A stretch of DNA of 20,904 nucleotides from the NCBI GenBank assembly GCA_002167605.1, contig NHCT01000014.1:66721-87624 (forward strand). The letters run 5' to 3'. Positions 1-7,897 of the stretch are shown in pieces (positions within the stretch are counted from its first letter, which is position 1; each line of letters opens with the position of its first letter). The stretch comes from Verrucomicrobia bacterium TMED40. Lineage in GTDB: Bacteria > Verrucomicrobiota > Verrucomicrobiia > Opitutales > Seribacteraceae. The translations under genes were made by a program, and so were the position numbers. The notes below the pieces were generated by a model. That model saw only the letters and a list, made by a program, of their open reading frames with translations. It searched no databases and had not been told where the DNA came from.

Positions 1-1001
1 CGAGAAATCGTAACTTCGCCATCCTCCAAAGGTTGCCTCAAAACCTCGAGTGCAGATCTCTTAAACTCAGGTAACTCATCTAAGAAAAGAACCCCATTGT
101 GTGCCAAGGAAATTTCCCCCGGACCAGGCAAAGTCCCTCCCCCTATCAAACCTACATCACTTATGGTGTGATGAGGCGACCGAAAAGGACGAACCCAACC
201 ATTTGGCTTGCTCCTTTGGCTTTGGCCTCCAACCGAGTATACATTCAACATCTCCAAATATTCCGAGGTCGAAGGAACAGGCAAAATTGTGGGTATCCTC
301 TTGGAAATCATTGATTTGCCTGAACCCGGAGGCCCAATTAACAACATATTATGCGAACCGGCAACCGCCACTTCGACGGCCCGCCTCAGGTTAAACTGGC
401 CTTTAACATCTTGGAAATCCGGCATTCCCAGAGGCAGTTCGGCCCGGGCAAAAGAGCTTTCCTTGCTCATCAAAGGGCTCGGTTTTTCGGAAGATTCAAA
501 AAAGGCCACGGCTTCGGCAAGACTCTTAACCGGATAAACATTCACCTCTTCCACCAAACAAGCCTCATCCGCTGCTTTTTCTGGCAACAGGACTCCCTTC
601 TTCCCCATCTTGCGGGCAAGCATGGCAAGTGTCAGACCGCCTCTAATATCACGAACTTCACCAGACAAGCCAAGTTCCCCCGCAACCAGATAGTCACTCA
701 ACTCATCACTGGGAAGATTACCCATTGAAGACAGCAAGGTTAAAGCAATAGGCAAGTCAAAGGAGGCACCTTCCTTTTTTAAGTCACCCGGGGCAAGATT
801 GATTGTTACATGAGTTCTAGGTTTAGAATAACCGGTGTTACTTAAACTCGAGAACACGCGATCCATCGATTCCTTAACCGCAGTGTCAGGTAAACCCACC
901 AAGACGCAACGAGGTTCCCCTTTTTCACCACTATTTGCCTCCACGGTTACCAGGAAAGCCTCTACGCCAAGAATCGCACCAGAATAGGTAACAGCCAACA
1001 T
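1..1001 (-). CDS. comM: ComM/YifB family Mg-chelatase-like AAA+ ATPase (3' end beyond window)
   Basis: This is the N-terminal 333 residues of a ComM (YifB) protein; the C-terminus lies off the left edge. The ATG at 999-1001 opens a frame that stays free of stops to the edge. The first ~200 residues match the ComM N-terminal domain (start MLAVTYSGA, then [11 protein letters not shown] and [12 protein letters not shown]). The AAA+ core follows: Walker A GPPGSGKS at about residues 223-230 and Walker B VLFLDE at about 304-309, with the family stretch [10 protein letters not shown] between them. Family members are about 500 residues, so roughly a third is missing. In naturally transformable bacteria ComM is a hexameric helicase that drives branch migration of incoming single-stranded DNA, but it is also widespread in species not known to be competent. 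It starts 15 nt after the isochorismatase-like gene, with a GA-rich candidate ribosome site (AGAAAGGG) in the gap, so the two probably share a transcript. Confidence 0.95.
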   Translation of the reverse strand, partial: MLAVTYSGAILGVEAFLVTVEANSGEKGEPRCVLVGLPDTAVKESMDRVFSSLSNTGYSKPRTHVTINLAPGDLKKEGASFDLPIALTLLSSMGNLPSDELSDYLVAGELGLSGEVRDIRGGLTLAMLARKMGKKGVLLPEKAADEACLVEEVNVYPVKSLAEAVAFFESSEKPSPLMSKESSFARAELPLGMPDFQDVKGQFNLRRAVEVAVAGSHNMLLIGPPGSGKSMISKRIPTILPVPSTSEYLEMLNVYSVGGQSQRSKPNGWVRPFRSPHHTISDVGLIGGGTLPGPGEISLAHNGVLFLDELPEFKRSALEVLRQPLEDGEVTIS

Positions 1002-1016
1002 AAGTATTACCCTTTC

Positions 1017-1598
1017 TTAAATCATTGGGGCTCTTGACCGAACAAGTCCGGAAATAGATCTAAAAACTTCATGGTCGGCAGAACCGAGTAAAGAGTAGAG
1101 CAAAGTTTCTAAAGGCAACAAATGACAACCGATGCTCTCTAGTTGCCCAAGGCACTGCTTGGCATCTCCAAGCCTCCTCGCACCGATGCAATCCGTTAGC
1201 ACCGTTACATCCATTCCCTGCTTGATTGCATCGACTGCTGAAAGATAAACGCATATCGGCGTTTCTATCCCGGTAATGATTAAGTGCTGGATCTTTTCTT
1301 TCTCAACCCATGAAGCAAAGGAACTTTCTCCGAAAGCTGAAAAGGTTTTCTTGGAAAATCTAGGCGAATCGGTGCAAAGACTAGAGATTTGAGTAGCAGT
1401 TTCTCCCAATTTCGAGGGAACTTGTTCGGTGATGACCGTTCGTATATCAAATAAGTTCATAGCCTTGCAAAAGATCGACACCGCATCGACCAAATCATCT
1501 TTTTCTGCAATTCCGCCAAGCAAACGTGGTTGCATGTCCAAGACCAATCCAGAAACACGCTTAAAAGAATATCTATTTTCATTTTCGAAATTAACCAT
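1017..1598 (-). CDS. Isochorismatase-family cysteine hydrolase
   Basis: A 193-residue protein of the isochorismatase-like fold, a cytoplasmic alpha/beta hydrolase family that includes nicotinamidases, YcaC-type amidohydrolases and isochorismatases. The expected catalytic triad is visible: Asp21 in GLVLDMQP, Lys84 in KKTFSAF and the nucleophile Cys116 in GIETPICVYLSA. The oxyanion cis-peptide region (IETPIC) lies just before the Cys, and VTVLTDCIGA is the usual next strand. Length is typical of stand-alone members. The substrate cannot be read from the sequence. The compact form and KTFSAF motif resemble the generic hydrolase subgroup more than nicotinamidase, whose metal-binding Asp/His set is not evident. 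It is the first gene of a probable two-gene unit with comM and is divergent from the lipoprotein gene starting at 1699. No clear Shine-Dalgarno sequence precedes the ATG. Confidence 0.88.
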   Translation of the reverse strand: MVNFENENRYSFKRVSGLVLDMQPRLLGGIAEKDDLVDAVSIFCKAMNLFDIRTVITEQVPSKLGETATQISSLCTDSPRFSKKTFSAFGESSFASWVEKEKIQHLIITGIETPICVYLSAVDAIKQGMDVTVLTDCIGARRLGDAKQCLGQLESIGCHLLPLETLLYSLLGSADHEVFRSISGLVRSRAPMI

Positions 1599-1638
1599 AA
1601 TAATAAAGTTTAAGATTGATGATTAAACCAAACCAAAG

Positions 1639-1666
1639 TTTACATCTTACAACCCGTCCTTATCAT
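1639..1666 (+). promoter_or_regulatory. Candidate sigma-70 type promoter for the plus-strand gene block
   Basis: TTTACA at 1639-1644 and TATCAT at 1661-1666 are separated by 16 nt, within the 100-nt gap between divergent genes. Transcription would begin near 1673, giving a short leader before the lipoprotein ATG at 1699 or 1711. The match to consensus is good for both boxes, but sigma-70 consensus is only an approximation in this phylum. Confidence 0.35.
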
Positions 1667-1698
1667 CAACCGCCTGTCCCACCATTCATTTTCGCTGA

Positions 1699-2193
1699 AT
1701 GAAATCAACCATGAAAAACAAAACTTTCCTTTTTTTCCTCTTATGCAGTGTGAGCAGTTTACTATTCTGGGGCTGTAATAAATTTCGATCGGATCCTTCT
1801 AAAATTACCATGAGGCCCAGGGTATTCATGGAAGGAGCTGCTCCTATACCGGTTTTGGACGAGTATGACTTTAGGGGAGTGCAAATTGGGACAATCGCTA
1901 ACATATTCCCCTCCGATACTGCTGACAGAACCTTCACCCTTTGGTTTGCCTTGGATCGCAGAAGTGCGATGACTTTACAAAAGGAGACGGTGCGTAATGT
2001 AGGAAAAAATCTATCATTAATCATCAGAGGGCAAGTAGTTGGTATTCATCCCATTGAAAAGGGCATTTCGAATGGCATGCTTCCTTTTATCCTATCCAAT
2101 AATGTTACGGAGGAGAGTGCTGTGCAATTGTATCAGGAACTCAGTCAATCTTTAGTCCACATACAAGCAGAATTTGAAGAGCAAAAACAATGA
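1699..2193 (+). CDS. Small probable lipoprotein with a SecD P1-head-like domain
   Basis: A 164-residue exported protein. A basic N-terminus and hydrophobic stretch (residues 9-24) lead to Cys26 in LFWGC. This is a likely lipobox, although position -3 is Phe instead of the usual Leu/Val/Ile, so lipidation is probable but not certain. Residues ~78-152 follow the pattern of the periplasmic P1 head of SecD: a region ending in the equivalent of 'T.xNxGkxlaIvldGxV', here NVGKNLSLIIRGQVVGIHP, then GISNGMLPFIL and VTEESAVQLYQELSQSL, matching the SecD 'GNFTVEEANxLAxxL' element. No SecD membrane segments are present, so this would be a free-standing copy of the fold. The Met at 1711 is an alternative start that gives a more usual signal peptide. 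The stop overlaps the next start as ATGA, implying coupled expression with the M23 peptidase. Role unknown; an envelope function is inferred. Confidence 0.75.
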   Translation: MKSTMKNKTFLFFLLCSVSSLLFWGCNKFRSDPSKITMRPRVFMEGAAPIPVLDEYDFRGVQIGTIANIFPSDTADRTFTLWFALDRRSAMTLQKETVRNVGKNLSLIIRGQVVGIHPIEKGISNGMLPFILSNNVTEESAVQLYQELSQSLVHIQAEFEEQKQ

Positions 2194-3224
2194 CTCGAAC
2201 TTCTATTAATTTTTCCTCTCGAATAAAGTTTTGGGTAATTTCAATTGCCCTTCCCGTTTGTCTTTTTAGCGATTCACCACTTCGCTTGTCTTGGCCAACC
2301 CCAAATCCAGCCTTTGCAAGAGGCATGGGCTATTCAGCCTTTATTCAGAAAACTGGCCCCAGCAAAGAGTTTTCTTCCGGGGTCTTCGGATGTGTGCGCA
2401 ACAATGGGTACAAGTTTCACGAGGGCTTAGATCTGTATCCGCTAAAAAGGGACAGGCAGGGTCAAGCCGAAGATCGGGTTTTTGCCGCAATGAAAGGAAC
2501 AATTGTTCACCTTAACAAGAACTCAGCCCATAGTGCCTATGGAAAATACCTGGTAATGGAACACTCCGATCTTCAACCCAGTCTCTATACTCTTTATGCT
2601 CATTTAGCCTCGATCGAGCCAAATCTTCAAAAAGGGTCGATCGTTGATGTCGCCAAACCGCTGGGAAAGATGGGCAACAGTGCATCCTACTTTATCCCAT
2701 TGGAGCGCTCTCACCTGCATTTTGAAATAGGTCTTCGCTTGACTGATGAATTTCAACTGTGGTTTTCCCGTAAAGACTTTAAAACCGCCAATCGTCACGG
2801 GAACTACAGTGGCTTTAATTTGGTGGGAATTGACCCCATTCCCTTTTACGCATCCTTCCAAAAAAAATCTTTTTCTAAACCCATTGAGTACCTAAGGTCA
2901 TTACCTATTCAGACGAAAGTCCGAATTAAAACCAAAAAAATCCCGGACTTTGTAATAAGGTATCCCACACTTGCACCTACTTTCAAGAAAGGCTCTACCT
3001 TCAAGGCATGGGATTGCTCCTTTGGCCCCTTTGGTATCCCCTTGCGATTAGACCCGAGCACCCAATCCTCCACAAAAGATCCGATGATCAAAATTCTCAG
3101 CTTCGATCTAGCAATGCAAAACAAACCCTGCAGGAAATTAGTTTTAAAAGAGGGTTCAAATTTCGTTCCCTCCGACCAACTCAAAACCTACCTTGAACTC
3201 ATATTTGGCCTGAATCTTGGCTAA
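2190..3224 (+). CDS. M23 (LytM-type) metallopeptidase, exported
   Basis: A 344-residue protein with an N-terminal hydrophobic segment (residues ~13-27) consistent with secretion to the periplasm. Residues ~70-182 form an M23/LytM domain. The zinc ligands are recognisable as His77 and Asp81 in KFHEGLDLY and His177 in SHLHFEIG, with the catalytic His138 in LYAHLA and His175 next to the third ligand. The chain KGTIVHLNK-YGKYLVMEHSD-LYTLYAHLA is the standard core. M23 enzymes cut peptide cross-bridges in peptidoglycan; members without active sites instead activate amidases, but here all active-site residues are intact. The ~160-residue C-terminal part has no domain I recognise. Its ATG overlaps the TGA of the lipoprotein gene, and its own end overlaps the next gene by 8 nt. 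A role in cell-wall remodelling is well supported; the exact bond cut is not known. Confidence 0.9.
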   Translation: MTRTSINFSSRIKFWVISIALPVCLFSDSPLRLSWPTPNPAFARGMGYSAFIQKTGPSKEFSSGVFGCVRNNGYKFHEGLDLYPLKRDRQGQAEDRVFAAMKGTIVHLNKNSAHSAYGKYLVMEHSDLQPSLYTLYAHLASIEPNLQKGSIVDVAKPLGKMGNSASYFIPLERSHLHFEIGLRLTDEFQLWFSRKDFKTANRHGNYSGFNLVGIDPIPFYASFQKKSFSKPIEYLRSLPIQTKVRIKTKKIPDFVIRYPTLAPTFKKGSTFKAWDCSFGPFGIPLRLDPSTQSSTKDPMIKILSFDLAMQNKPCRKLVLKEGSNFVPSDQLKTYLELIFGLNLG

Positions 3225-4320
3225 GAAACCACATACCTTTGCCTATTTCGTAACCTCTCACGGCTTTGGACATGCAACCCGAGCATGTGCCGTGATTCAT
3301 GCCTTAAACAAACGGCATCCATCCAGGTTTATGATTTTCAGTACGCTACCCAATTGGTTTTGGAAGGAAAACCTCAGCGGAACAGATTACCAATGCATCC
3401 AAGCGGAAACCGATATCGGACTCATCCAAAAAAGTCCTTTCTCACACGATATCGATTTATCAGCACGAGCTTGGATGGACTTCCTTTCATTTTCGAGCGG
3501 AAATTTCACCAACTGCCTCGGTTTAACCAACGAATTCAAACCCGACTGCATTCTCTGCGATATTTCGCCTTTAGGTCTTTCGGTTGGTGAATCCCTGCGG
3601 ATCCCAACCGTGCTCATCGAGAATTTCACTTGGGATTGGATGTTCGAGATCTACGCAGGGGAAAACCCACACTTCAAAGTAATAAACCAAAAACTATCCG
3701 ATCTATACGAAAACTTTGATGTGCGACTCCAAGCAACCCCCTTCTGCAAAAAGGCAGCCAATGGGATTACCATAAACCCCATTCATCGCCTCCAAGTCCA
3801 ACCCGCACCTGAAGTCAGAAAAAAACTCAACATTCCTTCCGGTCATCGCCTTGTCCTTATCACAACGGGAGGTATCGCTCAAAATTATGACTTCATCCAA
3901 TCACTCAGAAACTTCACGGACCACACTTTCTTGCTTGCTGGAAATTTTGATCGTATGGAGTCTAGTAATAATATCATCCGGATCCCCATGAGCAGTCACT
4001 TCCACTTTCAGGATCTCGTTTGTGCCTCGGATTTAGTCGTGGGGAAGGTAGGGTATGGGACCTTGGTCGAATGCTGGGCCGCAGGCACTCCCTTACTTGG
4101 AGTTTATCGAGAAGATTTTAGAGAATCCGAAACACTGCGGAGGTTTTCAAATCAGGAAATGACTGCTGCGGAAATAACCGTTGAGGAATTCGAATCGGGT
4201 GCTTGGTTGAAACAAGCAAAGAACCTTTCCATGCAAAAAATCACAGTCAACAAGCCTGAGATGGAAAACGGCTCTTTGCAGGTTGCAAGAGAAGTAAATT
4301 CTCTGCTTGATAAACGATAA
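3217..4320 (+). CDS. GT-B fold glycosyltransferase-like protein, related to the N-terminal half of plant L-arabinokinase
   Basis: A 367-residue protein. The start must be TTG at 3217: an in-frame stop lies two codons upstream, no ATG occurs before residue 39, and the conserved motif begins at residue 8. The N-terminus FAYFVTSHGFGHATRA is a glycine/histidine nucleotide-sugar transferase signature, close to the one opening the N-terminal domain of plant arabinokinase. The C-terminal half carries the GT-B acceptor/donor hallmark: LVCASDLVVGKVGYGTLVEC at ~267-286, then AAGTPLLGVYREDF. It resembles MurG/UGT-type C-terminal domains and lacks the GHMP kinase half of the plant enzyme. It is probably cytoplasmic with no membrane segment. 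The donor and acceptor cannot be inferred. It overlaps the M23 gene by 8 nt and is followed 43 nt later by a sugar isomerase gene, suggesting sugar metabolism or envelope glycan work. Confidence 0.8.
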   Translation: MAKKPHTFAYFVTSHGFGHATRACAVIHALNKRHPSRFMIFSTLPNWFWKENLSGTDYQCIQAETDIGLIQKSPFSHDIDLSARAWMDFLSFSSGNFTNCLGLTNEFKPDCILCDISPLGLSVGESLRIPTVLIENFTWDWMFEIYAGENPHFKVINQKLSDLYENFDVRLQATPFCKKAANGITINPIHRLQVQPAPEVRKKLNIPSGHRLVLITTGGIAQNYDFIQSLRNFTDHTFLLAGNFDRMESSNNIIRIPMSSHFHFQDLVCASDLVVGKVGYGTLVECWAAGTPLLGVYREDFRESETLRRFSNQEMTAAEITVEEFESGAWLKQAKNLSMQKITVNKPEMENGSLQVAREVNSLLDKR

Positions 4321-4363
4321 TGTTCCTCACCCCTTCAGTTTACAACTAACCGACGAATAATAA

Positions 4364-5185
4364 ATGAAATCCTGCATCACCTTATCTCTCGTACCCTCTC
4401 TTAGAGGAGGACCTTGGATTCTTTGGGATGAACTGCAAGTGGGTTTGCGCAAAGCAGCTGATTTCGGATTCGAAGCAGTCGAACTTTTTACCGCAGAACC
4501 GGTCGCAGGAAAACCAAACGAACTTGCTCAATTACTCAATCAGTACGAACTCACCTTAGGGGCAGTAGGAACAGGAGCCGGCAAGGTTCTCCATGGTTTG
4601 ACTCTGACCGACAAGGATCCATCTATTCGTAAAAAGGCCAAAGAATTCGTTACTCAAATGATTACATTTGGAGCCGACTTCAATGCTCCAGCCATTATTG
4701 GCTCCATGCAGGGCAATCATGGGGATGGCGTTTCTGCTGAAGAAGCGAACGAATATTTGGCCGAAGCCTTAAACGAACTAGGGGAGCAGGCTGCCCAAAG
4801 GGGAACTTTCTTAATCTACGAACCACTTAACCGCTACGAAACAAATTTGTTCAATCGCTTCGAACCTGCCGCAAACTTTTTAGATAACCTCGATACCTCA
4901 GGAGTTCGCCTGCTTGCCGACCTCTTCCACATGAATATTGAAGAGCGAGACTTAGCATCAAGCTTACGAGCAGGGGCCAGGCATTTGGGTCATGTGCATT
5001 TCGCTGACAGCAACCGCCGGCCAATTGGATGCGGACACACCAATGTCCAGCCCATCGCCCAAACTCTTAAAGATTTAAACTACCAAGGTTGCATATCCGC
5101 GGAAGCCTTCGATTGGCCCGACCCGGATTCCGCTGCCCGGCAAACCATCGATTCCTACAATAAGTTCTTCGGAAATGAAAGCTAA
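4364..5185 (+). CDS. Sugar isomerase/epimerase TIM barrel (hydroxypyruvate isomerase / D-tagatose 3-epimerase type)
   Basis: A 273-residue xylose-isomerase-like TIM barrel (AP endonuclease family 2). The four residues that bind the divalent metal in this group are all present at matching spacing: Glu153 in IYEPLNRYE, Asp186 in LLADLFHMNIEE, His212 in HVHFADSNR and Glu247 in ISAEAFD. From memory, these fall within one residue of the ligands in D-tagatose 3-epimerase, and the GxGH element (GCGH, 222-225) is also typical. Such enzymes interconvert ketoses or keto-acids through an enediol intermediate in the cytoplasm. The substrate cannot be chosen between hydroxypyruvate, tagatose/psicose-type ketoses and inositol-pathway intermediates. 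It begins with ATG after a short spacer, in the same direction as the genes on either side. Confidence 0.88.
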   Translation: MKSCITLSLVPSLRGGPWILWDELQVGLRKAADFGFEAVELFTAEPVAGKPNELAQLLNQYELTLGAVGTGAGKVLHGLTLTDKDPSIRKKAKEFVTQMITFGADFNAPAIIGSMQGNHGDGVSAEEANEYLAEALNELGEQAAQRGTFLIYEPLNRYETNLFNRFEPAANFLDNLDTSGVRLLADLFHMNIEERDLASSLRAGARHLGHVHFADSNRRPIGCGHTNVQPIAQTLKDLNYQGCISAEAFDWPDPDSAARQTIDSYNKFFGNES

Positions 5186-5293
5186 GGGTCCCGATTTCAA
5201 ATCCAATTTCATTGTTTCTCGTCTCCTGATCCGTTTGATGGATCCAAACAACTGATTCCCTCCTTCTGAGTATTCGTTAAACCTCACTCTCTC

Positions 5294-6811
5294 ATGAATA
5301 ACGAAGTCAAAGCCCCACCGAATACAATCCCTTCGATTGTCCGTAATATTGGCCCCGGATTAATCCTTGCTGGTTCAATCGTAGGATCCGGAGAACTCAT
5401 CGCAACGACTAAAACCGGAGCCGAAGCACACTTCGATTTCCTCTGGTTGATTATCCTAGGTTGCATAGTAAAAGTCTTCGCTCAAATTGAACTTGGACGA
5501 TATGTGATCACTCACAACAAAACTTCACTTTCAGCTCTTAACTCCCTTCCCGGTCCTAGACTCAAGCTTGCAACCAAAGGCGGAAAAATTGAAGCAAATT
5601 GGATTTTGCTCTTTTGGTCCGTCATGTTACTAACCATTCTTGCTCAGCAAGGGGGAATTGCTGGAGGTGTCGGGCAAGCAATGGCTATCACCTTCCCGCT
5701 TTCTGAAGAGGGATCTCAAAGAAATCAACTGGTGACTGAAAAAGTTTCACTCACCCTCCAATTATCGGAAGCTGAAAAATCAGGTAATTTGAATCAAGCC
5801 AATCTTGTGCGCCAAAAACTTGAAAGCTTTCCCGACTTACCCGAATCAAAAGATGACATCTTCTGGGCCATCATCCTGGCAACCCTGACCATCGCCCTGC
5901 TTCTCAATGGAAAATTCTCTTTCATTGAAAAGTTCTGTATTTTCCTGGTTTCCAGCTTTACCTTAATCACTATAATTAACTTGATAGCATTGCAGACTCA
6001 CGATGCATGGGCAGTGCGGACTGAGGACTTGATTGCAGGACTTTCCTTCTCCTTTCCTTCAGTTTCCGCCGAGAAGAATCCTATTATCACGGCCCTCGCC
6101 ACCTTTGGTATCATTGGCGTTGGTGCATCAGAACTGTTGGTCTACCCCTACTGGTGCATGGAAAAAGGATATGCCCGATTTACCGGATCCAGGGAACCGG
6201 GAGACCAATGGCTAGTTCGAGCCAAGGGATGGCTGCGCGTCATGAGATGGGATGCATGGGGAGCAATGTTCGTTTACACCTTTTGCACCATTGCCTTCTA
6301 TCTACTTGGAGCCTCCGTGCTAGGAAGAACTGGATTGGTACCTGCAGGGTCGGAAATGATCCAAACTCTCTCTTCCATGTATGCCCCGGTTTTCGGAGAA
6401 TGGGCCAGAAGCATATTTCTTTTGGGGGCGATTGCGGTCTTATTTTCTACCTTCTTCGTCGCACTTGCGGGTCAGGGACGGATGGCCATTGATGCACTGA
6501 TGGTATCGGGAATCATTCAAAAAAATGAAAAGAACCGATCCATGTGCTTAAAAATTACCGCGGCACTCTTTCCCATACTCAGTGTAAGTTGCTATGCTTT
6601 CTTCCCTAAACCAGTAGTTTTAATTTTAATCTCCGGCACCATGCAAGCCCTTATGCTTCCTCTCATTGGTTTCGCTGTCCTTTATTTCCGATATCGCGAA
6701 TCGGATGCCCGATTGGGGCATTCCGTCATTTGGGACTTTTTCCTTTGGCTTTCCTTCCTAAGTTTCCTTGCCATCGGTTGTTACCAAGCATACGCCCAGA
6801 TTTTGAGCTAA
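5294..6811 (+). CDS. Nramp-superfamily membrane transporter, non-canonical metal site
   Basis: A 505-residue polytopic inner-membrane protein with about 11 hydrophobic segments. The start of the first segment, NIGPGLILAGSIVGSGELIA (residues 18-37), aligns with Nramp TM1, and GVGASELLVYPYWCMEKG (275-292) with TM6. In canonical Nramp proteins TM1 carries Asp-Pro-Gly-Asn and TM6 a metal-binding Met/His; here TM1 reads GSGE and TM6 lacks the Met-Pro-His pattern, so Mn/Fe selectivity should not be assumed. Proteins of this type are common in Planctomycetes and Verrucomicrobia and have no agreed substrate. Residues ~137-188 are a hydrophilic, charged, helix-prone insertion between two membrane segments. 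The stop is followed after three bases by the TTG start of the TonB-like gene, so the two are probably co-expressed. The spacer before it (5186-5293) holds no convincing promoter. Confidence 0.85.
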   Translation: MNNEVKAPPNTIPSIVRNIGPGLILAGSIVGSGELIATTKTGAEAHFDFLWLIILGCIVKVFAQIELGRYVITHNKTSLSALNSLPGPRLKLATKGGKIEANWILLFWSVMLLTILAQQGGIAGGVGQAMAITFPLSEEGSQRNQLVTEKVSLTLQLSEAEKSGNLNQANLVRQKLESFPDLPESKDDIFWAIILATLTIALLLNGKFSFIEKFCIFLVSSFTLITIINLIALQTHDAWAVRTEDLIAGLSFSFPSVSAEKNPIITALATFGIIGVGASELLVYPYWCMEKGYARFTGSREPGDQWLVRAKGWLRVMRWDAWGAMFVYTFCTIAFYLLGASVLGRTGLVPAGSEMIQTLSSMYAPVFGEWARSIFLLGAIAVLFSTFFVALAGQGRMAIDALMVSGIIQKNEKNRSMCLKITAALFPILSVSCYAFFPKPVVLILISGTMQALMLPLIGFAVLYFRYRESDARLGHSVIWDFFLWLSFLSFLAIGCYQAYAQILS

Positions 6812-6814
6812 TCA

Positions 6815-7897
6815 TTGAGTACTAAAAGCAAAGACCGCAAGCACCCCAGCCCAACTTCAGGGACACCATTCTCCTGGGTTCTTGGGTTGTGCTCCGCCAC
6901 GATTGCCATGCTCGTCCTAAGAGTTTTCGGCATTCCCTTGGAATTCAACCATTCCAACTCTTTGCCTTTCCAAAAAACCAAAGATACTGAAATCTCTTGG
7001 CAAATTACCCCAGAAGATCCGCATCTTCCAAACCGCATGAAATTCCTCGAGGCCAATCCAGATGTTCCCGAAAACATCCCCGACAAGACCTCCAACTTTT
7101 CCTTTCAAGACCAACAGGCTGCCCAACTAGATGCTAGAGCAAAAGCAACTGAGCAAACTCCTCGGTTGGATGGAGAAAAAGAAACCGTAAAAATCGTGTC
7201 TCCTCCCAAAGAGCTGATTCAGCAATCGCCTCCCGAACCACCGACCTCTTTTCCCCAAGTTACTTCCGGTTCAGTCCAAAAGAAAACTCCTGCGCCCGAC
7301 TACAGCGCACCGCCTAAATCTAAGATTGATTCGAAAAGCGAAAATGGACAGGGGATCAAGCTTTCAAAAAGCATAGAAGAAGGAAAGGATCAACGCATCA
7401 TCAATCTCAGTAAGGAAGAATCATCAGGAGGAAAAGAGTTTACCTACAAACAAGCTCCCAGAGTTGCCTCACCTACCCCCACTCCTAAAGCTCGGCCAAG
7501 ACTGTCCCCGGATCTACTGACTGGTCCACTGATGAAAACTCAAACAACCGCACCGCGAATTGGAACCATTGCCATCGAATGCAGGCTGCACCCTTATGGA
7601 GTTTATCTTCAGGAAATGCTCCAAGCCATTGAGGAACAATGGCACCAATTAGCTAAAGGATCGATGCGATATTTGAAGTTCGATCAACTGCCTCCGAAAA
7701 TCACCTATCGCTTTACCCTTTTGGCAAGTGGGTCCATTCAAGCAATGCAAAGGCTGGACACTGAGGAAAGTGGTCTACCTGCTGAACTCTGCAGGCAAGC
7801 CATTGCATCTCGAGTGCCATTTGGAGAATGGACGGACCGCATGATCCAGGACTTTGGAAAGTCCGATCAAATCACCATCTCCTTCAGTTACAAGTGA
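6815..7897 (+). CDS. Membrane-anchored protein with TolA/TonB-like C-terminal domain
   Basis: A 360-residue protein with the TonB/TolA plan: a basic cytoplasmic N-terminus, one membrane span (residues ~19-40), a long Pro/Ser/Lys-rich periplasmic linker (~60-240) and a compact C-terminal domain (~245-360). The tail contains LQEMLQAIEEQWHQL, then ITYRFTLLASGSIQAM, a late PFGEWTDRMIQDFG and a final ITISFSYK strand, the pattern of TolA/TonB C-terminal domains common in Verrucomicrobia. Such proteins transmit inner-membrane energy to outer-membrane receptors. No ExbB/ExbD or TonB-dependent receptor is encoded nearby. The TTG at 6815 is preferred because it sits just after the upstream stop and gives the basic n-region and membrane segment; the next ATG is at residue 32, inside the span. 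It ends in a GTGA overlap with the pseudouridine synthase gene. Confidence 0.7.
   Translation: MSTKSKDRKHPSPTSGTPFSWVLGLCSATIAMLVLRVFGIPLEFNHSNSLPFQKTKDTEISWQITPEDPHLPNRMKFLEANPDVPENIPDKTSNFSFQDQQAAQLDARAKATEQTPRLDGEKETVKIVSPPKELIQQSPPEPPTSFPQVTSGSVQKKTPAPDYSAPPKSKIDSKSENGQGIKLSKSIEEGKDQRIINLSKEESSGGKEFTYKQAPRVASPTPTPKARPRLSPDLLTGPLMKTQTTAPRIGTIAIECRLHPYGVYLQEMLQAIEEQWHQLAKGSMRYLKFDQLPPKITYRFTLLASGSIQAMQRLDTEESGLPAELCRQAIASRVPFGEWTDRMIQDFGKSDQITISFSYK

Noticed and set aside
99..728. Several plus-strand open frames
   Set aside because: They lie antisense to the comM coding region, which has clear Walker A and B motifs, and their translations show no domain pattern.
5186..5293. Possible hairpin or promoter between the isomerase and the Nramp-like gene
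   Set aside because: Only 5-bp pairings (GATCC/GGATC and GTTTG/CAAAC) that exclude each other, with no T run and no convincing promoter boxes.
7828..7893. ATG at 7828 as start of the pseudouridine synthase
   Set aside because: It runs through the end of the TonB-like gene and adds 22 residues without family support; GTG at 7894 fits the tight gene packing.
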